Positions 41,192-48,708 of a DNA stretch of 48,708 nucleotides are shown in pieces (the stretch's first letter is position 1; each line of letters starts with the position of its first letter). Source of the DNA: Bryobacterales bacterium (GTDB taxonomy: Bacteria > Acidobacteriota > Terriglobia > Bryobacterales > Bryobacteraceae). The position numbers and the translations under genes were made by a program. Under the pieces are notes generated by a model that was not told where the DNA came from, searched no databases, and saw only the letters and a list, made by a program, of their open reading frames with translations. The DNA is taken from the NCBI GenBank assembly GCA_020847045.1, contig JADLCT010000097.1, positions 1 to 48,708 of the forward strand, read 5' to 3'.

Positions 41192-44100
41192 ATGCGCAGG
41201 TTTGTTCTCGCCCCTTTGATGCTCGTGTGCTCTTTCTCGTGCCTGCAAGCGCAGGACCCCCGCGGCTTCATTCGCGGAACCGTCACCGACGCCACCGGTG
41301 GCGCAGTTCCCGGCGCGAAGGTGCGCGCCACGTCCAATGAAACCGGCGTCGCCGCCCTTGCCCAAACCAATGAGATTGGGCTTTACAACATTCCTTATCT
41401 CATCCCCGGCTTCTACAAACTCACGATCGAACAGACGGGATTCAAGTCCTTCGTGCGGAACCAGGTGGAGGTCCGCGTCTCGGAAACCACCGAGGTTCCC
41501 ATCACGCTCGAAGTAGGTTCTCTCGCCGAAACGGTCGAGGTCCGCGACACCACTCCGCAGTTGGAAACCGCCAGCGCCTCGCTCGGCATGGTCATGGATC
41601 AGCGGCGCATCAGCGAGCTTCCACAACGTGGCGCCAATCCACTCGAACTGACTCTGCTTGCGCCCGGCGTCGCCAATACGACGAACCTCCGGCTTCGCAA
41701 ATCCATGGCCCCGGAAGCCACCTCCGACTTCGCCGCCGACGGCGCAGGACGCTACAACAACGAATTCCAGATCGACGGCATCTCCAACACCGCCGCCGAC
41801 CGCGGCCGTGGTTACGCGCGCGTCGCCTACGCGCCGCCTGCTTCAGCCGTACGCGAATTCAAGATGCAGACCTCCGCCTACGACGCATCGGTCGGACATA
41901 CGATGGGTTCCATCGTGAACGTCTCCACGGCTTCGGGCACCAACGAATTGCACGGAGAGGCCCACTGGTTCCTCCGGCATTCCGCGCTCGACGCCCCCAA
42001 TTTTTTCAACAATAAGAACAACACGCCGCGTCCCGTTTATCAGGACAATCGCTACGGCATCTCCGCCGGCGGCCCCATCGCCATTCCCAAGCTCTACAAC
42101 GGCAAGAACCGCACATTTTTCTTCTACGCTTTTGAAGGAAATCAGTTCGGCGTACCCACGCAGTTTTCCCGCACGGTTCCCACCGCCGCTCAGCGCTCCG
42201 GCGACTTTTCGGCGCTGCTCCCGGTCTCCGGCGCTAACTACCAGATCTATGATCCGTTCACCACGGCCCCAGCCGCCAACGGCCGGTTCTCACGCACGCC
42301 ATTCGCGGGAAACATCATCCCCGCATCGCGCCTGGACCGCCTTGGCGTGAACCTGTCGAACCTGTACCCGCTGCCGAACGCCCCCAACACCGCTACCGCC
42401 GATGGACGCAACAACTTTTTCAGCGCCCCCAAGGCGATTCAGAAGACCTATTCCAACCTCCTCCGCTTCGATCACTCCATCAACGAAAGCCACCGCGTTT
42501 TTCTGCGCGCCCATTACGATTTCTGGAAGGAGAACAAGAATCACGATTTCCTGAACGAGATCAACGGCATTCATCAGAACCGCCCCAACCGCGGCCTCGC
42601 TCTCGACGACGTCGTCGTTCTCAGCCCCACCACGGTGCTGAACATGCGCTATGGGTTCACAAGCACGAAATGGTGGCAGTATCGCACTTCGCGCGGCTTT
42701 GACCTGGCCAGCCTCGGATTCTCACCTCGTCTCATCGCTCTCACCGAAGTGGGCCAAGCCCCTTTGCCTCGTATTTCACCCGGCGCTTACTCCTCACTTT
42801 CGGGGTGGGAAGACCCCGGCGACGGCGTGAACTCATCGCTCACTCACTCGGCGATGGCCAGCATCACACGCATCAAGGGGAGCCACACCCTTCGCTTTGG
42901 TCCCGAATACCGCGTCTACCGCAGCTTTAATAACCGCCGCCCCATCGGCGTCTCACCCGATCTCTCCTTCACCAACACGTACACGCGCGGCCCCCTCGAC
43001 AACTCCCCGGCCGCCCCCATCGGCCAGGATCTCGCCTCCATGCTCCTCGGCATTCCCGCCGGCAGCATGGAGATCACCGCCAATTCCGCCCTGCAAAACC
43101 AGTACCTCGGCCTCTTCATCCACGACGACTGGAAGGTGAACCGCCGCCTGACACTCAATATCGGAGTCCGCTACGAAATCGAAACCCCCGTCAACGAGCG
43201 CTATAACCGCCTGCAATCCGAATTTGACGCCACCACTCCTAATCCAATCGACACTCTGGCGCGCGCCAACTACGCCAGGAATCCCATTCCCGAGCTTCCC
43301 GTGAGCCAGTTCCGCGCCCTCGGCGGCGCCACGTGGGTGAACACCAACGGATATGGCCGCAGCCCGTTTCTCGGCGAAAAGAACAACTTCATGCCCCGCA
43401 TCGGCTTTGCTTACCAACTTGGCAAAGACACCATCCTCAGGGGCGGCTACGGTATCTACTACAACACCCTCGGGGTGAATACCATCCTTCCCCTCCAAAC
43501 CGGTTTCACACAGTCCACTCCGATTCAGGCCAGTCTCGATAGCGGCGTCAGCTATCGCGCCACCACCGCGAACCCGTTCCCATCAGGCCTGCTCCAGCCT
43601 AAGGGTCCGGACGGCGGACTTGCCACCAACCTCGGCCAGAGCCTCACCACTTACTTTCGTCCCAACAAGCAGGGTTACGCGCAGCGCTGGTCCTTTGGCG
43701 TTCAGCACATGCTGCCCGGGCAGTTCCTGCTCGATGCGAGCTATGTCGCCAACCGGAGCATCCGCCTCGACGCCGAACGCAACATGAACGCCACGCCCAA
43801 CCAGTACCTCAGCCTCTCGCCTACTCGCGATCAGCCGCGTATCGACTTTCTCTCGCAACAGTTCCCCAGCCCCTTCGCCGGAACAAATCCCATTTATGGC
43901 GCCAACATCAGCCGCGCCAACCTGCTCAAGCCCTTCCCCCATTTCGGAGATCTGATGGTGGAACAGCCCATCGGCTACTCCTGGTACCACTCGCTCCAGG
44001 TCCGCGCCGAACGCAGGTTTCTCCAGGGCTTCACATTCCAACTCGCCTACACATGGTCCAAGTCGATGGAGGCTCTCGAATTTCTCAACGTTGCGGACAC

Positions 44101-44665
44101 GGCGCCTTACGAGAGCATCAGTTCATTCGACCGGACCCACAGGATCGCCTCGAGCGGCATCTGGGAAGTTCCGGTCGGGAGGGGCCGCAAGTTTGCCGCC
44201 AACCTGGCGCGCCCGCTCGATTTTGTCCTCGGCGGATGGCAAATCGGCGCCATCGTCGCGCTGCAGTCCGGCGGCCCGCTCGGCTTTGGCAACGCCATTT
44301 TCAACGGCGATATCAAGAGCATCCCGCTCCCGGCCGGACAGCAGGACGTCGACCGGTGGTTCAACGTCAATGCCGGCTTCAACCGGAATGCCAATCAACA
44401 GCTTGCATCGAACTACCGTCAGTTCCCGCTGCGCTTTGGCGGCATTCGCAGCCCCGGCCAGAACAGTTGGGACTTCTCCATCGTGAAGACCTTCCCCATC
44501 AGGGACTCTGTCCGCGCCCAGTTCCGGGCGGACGCCTACAACGCCTGGAATCACACGAATTTCAACGCTCCGAACACCAGCCCGATCAACACCGCCTTTG
44601 GCCGTATCACCGGCACGGCCGGCGACGCCCGCAACTGGCAACTGTCGCTCAAGGTTATGTTCTGA
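41192..44665 (+). CDS. TonB-dependent Oar-like receptor 3
   Basis: The start at ATG 41192 follows AGGAGTGATC and gives a signal peptide (M-R-R-F-V-L-A-P-L-M-L-V-C-S-F-S, then LQAQ); an in-frame ATG at 41078 would bury it. The 1157-residue protein has a carboxypeptidase-regulatory-like domain (F-I-R-G-T-V-T-D-A-T-G-G-A-V-P-G), a plug with R-R-I-S-E-L-P-Q-R-G-A-N-P-L-E near 130 and F-Q-I-D-G-I-S near 190, and a beta-barrel ending W-Q-L-S-L-K-V-M-F. It is a separate plus-strand unit downstream of the FG-GAP gene, 190 bp away, and is followed by a strong hairpin. The ligand is unknown. Confidence 0.92.
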   Translation: MRRFVLAPLMLVCSFSCLQAQDPRGFIRGTVTDATGGAVPGAKVRATSNETGVAALAQTNEIGLYNIPYLIPGFYKLTIEQTGFKSFVRNQVEVRVSETTEVPITLEVGSLAETVEVRDTTPQLETASASLGMVMDQRRISELPQRGANPLELTLLAPGVANTTNLRLRKSMAPEATSDFAADGAGRYNNEFQIDGISNTAADRGRGYARVAYAPPASAVREFKMQTSAYDASVGHTMGSIVNVSTASGTNELHGEAHWFLRHSALDAPNFFNNKNNTPRPVYQDNRYGISAGGPIAIPKLYNGKNRTFFFYAFEGNQFGVPTQFSRTVPTAAQRSGDFSALLPVSGANYQIYDPFTTAPAANGRFSRTPFAGNIIPASRLDRLGVNLSNLYPLPNAPNTATADGRNNFFSAPKAIQKTYSNLLRFDHSINESHRVFLRAHYDFWKENKNHDFLNEINGIHQNRPNRGLALDDVVVLSPTTVLNMRYGFTSTKWWQYRTSRGFDLASLGFSPRLIALTEVGQAPLPRISPGAYSSLSGWEDPGDGVNSSLTHSAMASITRIKGSHTLRFGPEYRVYRSFNNRRPIGVSPDLSFTNTYTRGPLDNSPAAPIGQDLASMLLGIPAGSMEITANSALQNQYLGLFIHDDWKVNRRLTLNIGVRYEIETPVNERYNRLQSEFDATTPNPIDTLARANYARNPIPELPVSQFRALGGATWVNTNGYGRSPFLGEKNNFMPRIGFAYQLGKDTILRGGYGIYYNTLGVNTILPLQTGFTQSTPIQASLDSGVSYRATTANPFPSGLLQPKGPDGGLATNLGQSLTTYFRPNKQGYAQRWSFGVQHMLPGQFLLDASYVANRSIRLDAERNMNATPNQYLSLSPTRDQPRIDFLSQQFPSPFAGTNPIYGANISRANLLKPFPHFGDLMVEQPIGYSWYHSLQVRAERRFLQGFTFQLAYTWSKSMEALEFLNVADTAPYESISSFDRTHRIASSGIWEVPVGRGRKFAANLARPLDFVLGGWQIGAIVALQSGGPLGFGNAIFNGDIKSIPLPAGQQDVDRWFNVNAGFNRNANQQLASNYRQFPLRFGGIRSPGQNSWDFSIVKTFPIRDSVRAQFRADAYNAWNHTNFNAPNTSPINTAFGRITGTAGDARNWQLSLKVMF

Positions 44666-44710
44666 CCGGAAGCGGCCTGGCAAGCCCACGGATTTGAGAG
44701 TCTGAACTCC

Positions 44711-44745
44711 GGGCCGGCTTCCTCCGCAATCAGGAACACCGGCCC
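44711..44745 (+). terminator. Intrinsic terminator after receptor 3
   Basis: GGGCCGG (44711-44717) pairs with CCGGCCC (44739-44745) and, inside it, TTCCT (44719-44723) with AGGAA (44732-44736), leaving an 8-base loop. The T-containing tract ATTATTT follows on the plus strand. This is the most convincing terminator in the window and isolates receptor 3 from kdpD. Confidence 0.7.
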
Positions 44746-44845
44746 ATTATTTGCGGATTCGTGCGCGGTGGAGCCATGCGCGAGCTGGTTTCAGGTGCGC
44801 CCGCCTCCTGCGATGTGCTTCGATGGGAGTGCGCGGTCACAAGCC

Positions 44846-46300
44846 ATGGAACCCACCTCACGCAAATCGCTCTCGGCAGCCGGACTGGCGTTGGGATTGG
44901 CCGGAGTGGGTCTCGTAACCCTGGTATTCGCGCGGTTGCTCGGCGTCAACATCTCGACCGTTGGTTTCTCGTTTCTGATTGTGGTGCTCGGCATCGCCAC
45001 AACCAGCGGTTTCTGGACATCGGCCGCCGTGGCGCTGGCCGCGATGCTCAGCTTCAACTTTTTCTTCCTGCCTCCGGTGGGCCGGTTCACCATCGCCGAT
45101 CCGGAGAACTGGGTGGCGCTGTTCACCTTTCTCCTGACGGCTTTGGTGGCGAGCCATCTATCGGACCGCGCGCAAAAGCGGGCGGCGGACGCGAGGCGGC
45201 ATCAACGCGAGACCGAGCAGTTATACTCGCTCAGCCGTGCGATCCTGTTGACGGAATCATCGCGCCCCATTGGCGCGCAAGCCGCGCAGGCCATCGCGCA
45301 GATCTTCGATTCGGCCTCGGTCGTGATCCTCGATGCGAAGTCCGGACGAAGCTATCGCGGAGGCTCCGGGGAGGTGGCCAACTGGGAGCCGCAATTGGAA
45401 GAGGTTTCCCGGGTGGGCAGTCACCAACGGCAGCCGGAGATGGATCTGGATATTTGGCCGGTCTCGCTGGGCGGCAGCCCCGTCGGCGCTCTGGCGGCCG
45501 TCGGGGTTCGAGCCTCAGACGGCGCCGTTCAATCCATGTTGAACCTGGTGGCCATCGCGCTGGAGCGTGTGCGCATGGAAGAAGCCGCCAACCGCGCCGA
45601 GGCGGCGCGCCAAAGCGAGGAGTTCAAGTCCACACTGCTCGATGCGATCGCACACGAATTCAAGACTCCGTTGACTTCCATCAAAGCTGCGGCCACAGGC
45701 CTTCGCACCATTGATCCGGCCAACATCGCGGATCAGCGGGAACTGATGTCCATCGTCGAGGAGGAAGCCGACCGTCTGAGCACGCTGGTGACGGAAGCGG
45801 TGAAGATGGCCGAAATTGACGCCGGCCAGGTGGCCATTCATCCCTCTCGTGTCTCGTCCGAGGATCTCCTTGCGGCTGTGCGAAGCGGCTTCGAGGGGCG
45901 TGGCGCCGACCGCATCATCGTGAACGGCCCGCCCGGCGTGGATCTTGTTGTGGACCACGACCTCGTGGTCCTGGCCATCCGTCAGGTTCTCGACAACGCC
46001 CTCAAGTACTCCCCTTCCGGATCGTCTGTCTCCTGCTCGATGGAAGGTGGTTCCGGCGTGTTCACGCTCCGCATCGCGGATTGTGGGCCAGGTATACCGG
46101 ACCGGGATCGCGAACGCATCTTCGATAAGTTCCACAGGCTCTCCGGCACGCGCGAGCAGGTTCCTGGCACAGGGCTGGGACTGCATATCGCGCGGGAGAT
46201 CGCGCGGATGCACGGCGGCGATCTCTGGGTGGAGCAGAACACGCCCCGCGGCGCCGTGTTTTGCTTCCGCTTCCCACTCCAGAGTGGGGAGCGCGCATGA
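44846..46300 (+). CDS. kdpD: Short KdpD-like sensor histidine kinase lacking the N-terminal KdpD/Usp domains
   Basis: The 484-residue kinase starts with four hydrophobic segments of the DUF4118 type (A-G-L-A-L-G-L-A-G-V-G-L through W-V-A-L-F-T-F-L-L-T-A-L-V-A). A GAF-like segment, the H-box I-A-H-E-F-K-T-P-L-T-S-I with His270, and HATPase boxes follow: Q-V-L-D-N-A-L-K-Y, D-C-G-P-G-I-P and G-T-G-L-G-L-H-I-A. E. coli KdpD is about 890 residues; the 400-residue cytoplasmic KdpD and Usp domains that normally come first are absent here. GTG 44768 and ATG 44813 are in-frame but add no domain. It overlaps kdpE by ATGA. The kinase is expected to phosphorylate KdpE under potassium limitation. Confidence 0.88.
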   Translation: MEPTSRKSLSAAGLALGLAGVGLVTLVFARLLGVNISTVGFSFLIVVLGIATTSGFWTSAAVALAAMLSFNFFFLPPVGRFTIADPENWVALFTFLLTALVASHLSDRAQKRAADARRHQRETEQLYSLSRAILLTESSRPIGAQAAQAIAQIFDSASVVILDAKSGRSYRGGSGEVANWEPQLEEVSRVGSHQRQPEMDLDIWPVSLGGSPVGALAAVGVRASDGAVQSMLNLVAIALERVRMEEAANRAEAARQSEEFKSTLLDAIAHEFKTPLTSIKAAATGLRTIDPANIADQRELMSIVEEEADRLSTLVTEAVKMAEIDAGQVAIHPSRVSSEDLLAAVRSGFEGRGADRIIVNGPPGVDLVVDHDLVVLAIRQVLDNALKYSPSGSSVSCSMEGGSGVFTLRIADCGPGIPDRDRERIFDKFHRLSGTREQVPGTGLGLHIAREIARMHGGDLWVEQNTPRGAVFCFRFPLQSGERA

Positions 46301-46992
46301 GCACGGGCCGCATTCTGGTTGTGGATGATGAACCGCAAATCCGGCGCGTTCTGCGCACCACGCTGTCCGCGCAAGGCTATGAAGTCTTCGATGCGAAGAC
46401 GGGCGAGGATGCTCTGCTTGCCATTCGCGATCAGCGTTTCGATCTCGTCTTGCTGGACGTCAACATGCCGGGAATGGGTGGACTGGCCGCTTGCCGTGAG
46501 ATCCGCTCCGGTTCCGATGCGGCCATCATCATGCTCACCGTTCGCAATTCCGAAAAGGACAAGGTGACCGCTCTCGATGCGGGAGCCGACGATTACATCA
46601 CCAAACCGTTCGGCGTTCCGGAACTCTCCGCCAGAATTCGCGCCGCGCTGCGCCGGCTGCCGGCCGCGCAAGGGAGTGAAGACGAACTCATCCGTCTCGA
46701 CGGCGTGGAAATCGACCTGAACATGCGCCGCGTCAGAAAAGCAGGCAAAGAACTCCGGCTCACGCCCAAGGAGTACGACCTGCTGCACTACCTCGCTGCC
46801 AATCCCCACACCGCCATTCCACACACGAAGCTGTTGCAGGCGGTTTGGGGGCCGGACTATGGCGATCAGGTGGAGTATCTGCGCGTATTTGTGAACCAGC
46901 TAAGGAAGAAGATCGAACCGGATCCGTCCCGGCCGCGCTATCTGCTGACGGAACCCTGGGTGGGCTACCGGTTTGATCCGCCGGCGCGTTAA
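46297..46992 (+). CDS. kdpE: KdpE response regulator
   Basis: The 231-residue OmpR/PhoB-type regulator has an N-terminal receiver (I-L-V-V-D-D-E-P-Q, phosphoacceptor Asp54 in L-L-D-V-N-M-P, T in I-I-M-L-T-V-R, K in I-T-K-P-F-G) and a C-terminal winged helix (L-R-L-T-P-K-E-Y-D-L-L-H-Y-L, R-V-F-V-N-Q-L-R-K-K-I-E). The start at 46297 overlaps the kdpD stop. The Y-D-L-L and R-V-F-V-N-Q-L-R-K-K-I segments are typical of KdpE. It activates kdpFABC; a direct repeat near 47026-47042 is a candidate binding site. Confidence 0.93.
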   Translation: MSTGRILVVDDEPQIRRVLRTTLSAQGYEVFDAKTGEDALLAIRDQRFDLVLLDVNMPGMGGLAACREIRSGSDAAIIMLTVRNSEKDKVTALDAGADDYITKPFGVPELSARIRAALRRLPAAQGSEDELIRLDGVEIDLNMRRVRKAGKELRLTPKEYDLLHYLAANPHTAIPHTKLLQAVWGPDYGDQVEYLRVFVNQLRKKIEPDPSRPRYLLTEPWVGYRFDPPAR

Positions 46993-47002
46993 TTGCCGCA
47001 TC

Positions 47003-47042
47003 TTGACGAAATCCTTAGCCTCTCTTTATGACTTCCTTATGA
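47003..47042 (+). promoter_or_regulatory. kdp promoter with 11-bp-spaced direct repeat
   Basis: TTGACG (47003-47008) and TTATGA (47026-47031) are 17 bp apart upstream of the Usp-like gene. The hexamer TTATGA recurs at 47037-47042, exactly 11 bp later, in the contexts CTTTATGACTT and CCTTATGAGTT. Such helical-turn-spaced direct repeats are typical of OmpR/KdpE-family sites. Placement over the -10 and just beyond it is unusual for an activator, which normally sits upstream of the promoter. Confidence 0.5.
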
Positions 47043-47076
47043 GTTACGCCCTACTCTCGTTTCTGGAGACGAAGAT

Positions 47077-47595
47077 ATGGGCTTGCTTCTCAAGGAAACC
47101 GGAATCGTTGCCGTTCCCTCGCGGGAACAAGGCGCGGCGCCGGTCGAAGTGCTCGTGCTGTACACTGATGTCCCATCAACGCTCGGCGCGCTGCGAACCG
47201 CCGCCCAACTGGCTCAGGGGCTCTCGGCGCGCATCCGATTACTGCTGATCGAAACCGTTCCGTATCCCCTGCCCTTGGACGAACCCCGGAGACACCCGCG
47301 GTTTTTCGAACTACAGTTCCAGACTCTGGTGGATCGTTATCCGGCGGACGGCGCAAGACGCCCCGTGGAAACGGTCGCGGAGATTGTTCTATGCAGGGAT
47401 GCTTGGGAGGGCTTGCGGGCGAGGCTTCCGCGTGGCTCGGTCGTCGTCATCGGTAAACGCAGCCACTGGTGGCAACGCGCCGCGGACCGCCTGGCGCGTA
47501 GGCTTCGCGCGGAGGGCCACCATGTGATCCGCACCGCCGGAGTAACTTCGTCCGCCATTCTCCACTCCGGCGCGAAAGGGCTCCACCATGCTTGA
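47077..47595 (+). CDS. Usp-like protein in the kdp operon
   Basis: The 172-residue product starts after GGAGACGAAGAT. The first strand V-E-V-L-V-L-Y-T-D and helix L-G-A-L-R-T-A-A-Q-L-A-Q-G-L-S-A-R-I-R-L-L-L-I resemble the core of universal stress proteins, as does the late strand G-S-V-V-V-I-G-K-R. The ATP-binding G-x2-G-x9-G-S/T signature of canonical Usp proteins is not obvious. The protein lies in the kdp operon between the regulators and kdpF, and the usual Usp domain is missing from the KdpD of this locus. It may therefore be the split-off equivalent. The stop overlaps the start of the microprotein. Confidence 0.6.
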   Translation: MGLLLKETGIVAVPSREQGAAPVEVLVLYTDVPSTLGALRTAAQLAQGLSARIRLLLIETVPYPLPLDEPRRHPRFFELQFQTLVDRYPADGARRPVETVAEIVLCRDAWEGLRARLPRGSVVVIGKRSHWWQRAADRLARRLRAEGHHVIRTAGVTSSAILHSGAKGLHHA

Positions 47596-47671
47596 CCTGT
47601 TCTACATCGCTACCGCGTTTCTGTTTTTCGTTCTCTGCTGGGCGCTCACCAGAGCGTGCGAAAAGCTGTAA
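47588..47671 (+). CDS. 27-residue TM microprotein before kdpF
   Basis: ATG 47588 lies inside the end of the Usp-like gene (8-base overlap). The product is one hydrophobic helix (D-L-F-Y-I-A-T-A-F-L-F-F-V-L-C-W-A-L) ending with charged T-R-A-C-E-K-L. It resembles small Kdp-operon membrane peptides seen next to kdpF in other phyla. Together with KdpF it makes two consecutive single-TM peptides of equal length. A real gene is likely from frame, size and location. Confidence 0.6.
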   Translation: MLDLFYIATAFLFFVLCWALTRACEKL

Positions 47672-47693
47672 GTACCCCGGAAAGGATTCCCTT

Positions 47694-47777
47694 ATGGATT
47701 ACGGACTCGGCGCGGCATGCGCCGGCTTTCTCTTGCTCTACCTGCTTTTCGCGCTGTTAAAGCCCGAGAGGTTCTAG
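47694..47777 (+). CDS. kdpF: KdpF small subunit
   Basis: The 27-residue peptide has one TM helix followed by the family signature Y-L-L-F-A-L-L-K-P-E-R-F. KdpF stabilises the KdpABC potassium pump in the membrane. GAAAGGA precedes ATG 47694, and kdpA begins 9 bp after the stop, the standard order. Confidence 0.88.
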   Translation: MDYGLGAACAGFLLLYLLFALLKPERF

Positions 47778-47786
47778 GACATCCTT

Positions 47787-48708
47787 ATGACAACAAATGG
47801 CATTCTTCAGATCATCGCCTACTTCGGCCTGTTGGCCGCCGTGACTAAGCCCCTGGGCGCTTACATGGCGCGCGTGTTCATGGGTGAGCGCACCTTTCTC
47901 CATCCCGTCCTTCGCCCTCTGGAACGGCTCTGTTACAAACTGGCCGGCGTCCGCGAGGATAGCGAGCAGCGCTGGACGCAGTACGCCGCCAGCTTGTTGT
48001 CGTTCTCCTTTTTCAGCTTTCTCTTCGTTTACGGAATCCAGCGCCTGCAAGGCTGGCTTCCCTTGAATCCAATGGGATTCGGCACGGCGCACGGGCCGTC
48101 GAATGCGACGGCAATTACTCCCGATCTCGCTTTCAACACGGCCGCAAGCTTCGTCACCAATACGAATTGGCAGTCGTATGCCGGCGAGATGACCGTGAGC
48201 TACTTCGTGCAGATGGCCGCCCTGACGGTTCAGAACTTTGTTTCGGCCGCGGCCGGCGTCGCCGTGGCTGTGGCGCTCATTCGTGGATTTGCGCGCCAGG
48301 AGGCGAACTCCGTTGGTAACTTCTGGGTGGACCTGGTGCGCGCCGTTACCTATGTATTTCTGCCGCTCTCTTTGGCCGGCGCCCTCTTGCTCTGCTCGCA
48401 AGGCGTGATTCAGAACTGGTCATCCTACACGCAGGCCGTCACGCTCGAAGGTGCGGCGCAAGTCATCGCCCAGGGCCCGGTGGCTTCTCAGGAAGCGATC
48501 AAGCTGATCGGCACCAACGGCGGCGGCTTCTTCAACGCCAACTCCGCGCATCCGTTTGAAAACCCCACGCCATTCACAAACCTCCTGCAGATGCTGATGA
48601 TCTTCCTCGTCCCCGCGAGCCTTACTTATACATTTGGGCGCATGGTGGGAGAGCAGCGGCAAGGCTGGGCGATCTTCTCGGCGATGAGCCTTCTGTTCCT
48701 GCTTGGCG
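47787..48708 (+). CDS. kdpA: KdpA potassium-binding subunit, truncated by window edge
   Basis: The 307 residues visible cover the N-terminal half of KdpA. The first selectivity-filter loop ([13 protein letters not shown], 122-134) and the second ([10 protein letters not shown], 241-250) are intact, as are the flanking helices. KdpA forms the channel-like K+ entry of the P-type KdpFABC pump. The start at ATG 47787 follows kdpF by 9 bp. The rest, and presumably kdpB and kdpC, lie beyond 48708. Confidence 0.95.
   Translation, partial: MTTNGILQIIAYFGLLAAVTKPLGAYMARVFMGERTFLHPVLRPLERLCYKLAGVREDSEQRWTQYAASLLSFSFFSFLFVYGIQRLQGWLPLNPMGFGTAHGPSNATAITPDLAFNTAASFVTNTNWQSYAGEMTVSYFVQMAALTVQNFVSAAAGVAVAVALIRGFARQEANSVGNFWVDLVRAVTYVFLPLSLAGALLLCSQGVIQNWSSYTQAVTLEGAAQVIAQGPVASQEAIKLIGTNGGGFFNANSAHPFENPTPFTNLLQMLMIFLVPASLTYTFGRMVGEQRQGWAIFSAMSLLFLLG

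Noticed and set aside
1..48708. tRNA, rRNA, CRISPR, insertion sequences or phage genes
   Set aside because: No cloverleaf-like segment, regularly spaced repeats, transposase or integrase motifs, or terminal inverted repeats were seen by eye; a tRNA or covariance-model scan would settle the RNA part.

Overview
The window is a high-GC bacterial chromosome segment that looks like Acidobacteriota, most likely the Bryobacterales/Solibacteraceae. This is an inference from gene content: three very large Oar-like TonB-dependent receptors with an N-terminal carboxypeptidase-regulatory-like domain and no SusD partner, many secreted carbohydrate enzymes, a helix-turn-helix-like/one-TM regulator paired with a receptor, and GC-rich coding sequence with strong third-position G/C bias. 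No rRNA, tRNA, CRISPR array, transposase or integrase was seen. || Layout. (1) 1-1152, minus strand: an AT-richer cluster of a thioredoxin-like exported protein, a 100-residue Cys/Tyr-rich secreted microprotein, and a secreted protein running off the left edge. (2) 1494-5869: a pentapeptide-repeat protein preceded by a five-codon leader ORF; an operon of a small membrane protein, a LolA-like carrier and a membrane acyltransferase; an exported nucleoside hydrolase. (3) 5869-14225: an envelope-defence/cell-wall block. A trimodular protein (penicillin-binding transpeptidase, SpoIID/LytB, HEXXH peptidase) faces a DUF1175 / alpha-2-macroglobulin / membrane-protein operon, recalling the E. coli yfa cluster. 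(4) 14315-18942: small acidobacterial proteins, a repeat-rich secreted protein, miaB and a bifunctional-nuclease-family protein. (5) 18953-44665: a carbohydrate-acquisition region with a LacI regulator, three TonB-dependent receptors, a GH9 enzyme, a heparinase II/III-like lyase, a sialidase-like beta-propeller, a secreted alpha/beta hydrolase-FAD oxidoreductase fusion, a DUF4038 glycosidase and an FG-GAP protein. (6) 44846-48708: a short KdpD sensor kinase, KdpE, a Usp-like protein, a 27-residue microprotein, KdpF and the start of KdpA. || The most striking observation is at 27002-27733. An ArsM-like SAM methyltransferase is interrupted by one in-frame UGA exactly where the family has its conserved Cys (the C-I-A-G-A motif). 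The frame then continues with recognisable family sequence for 47 codons, and a hairpin lies immediately after the UGA. I read it as a selenoprotein candidate with Sec at residue 196; conventional gene calling would truncate it at 27589. || How the genes may work together: the receptors probably import products released by the secreted GH9, lyase and glycosidases, with LacI and the TM-anchored regulator controlling individual receptor units. Two near-consensus promoters (TTGACC/G, 17 bp, TATAAG) drive the first receptor and GH9, and an inverted repeat just downstream of the receptor promoter is a candidate LacI operator. The kdp region is a potassium-scavenging system under its own two-component control, with a -10-overlapping direct repeat that may be the KdpE site.
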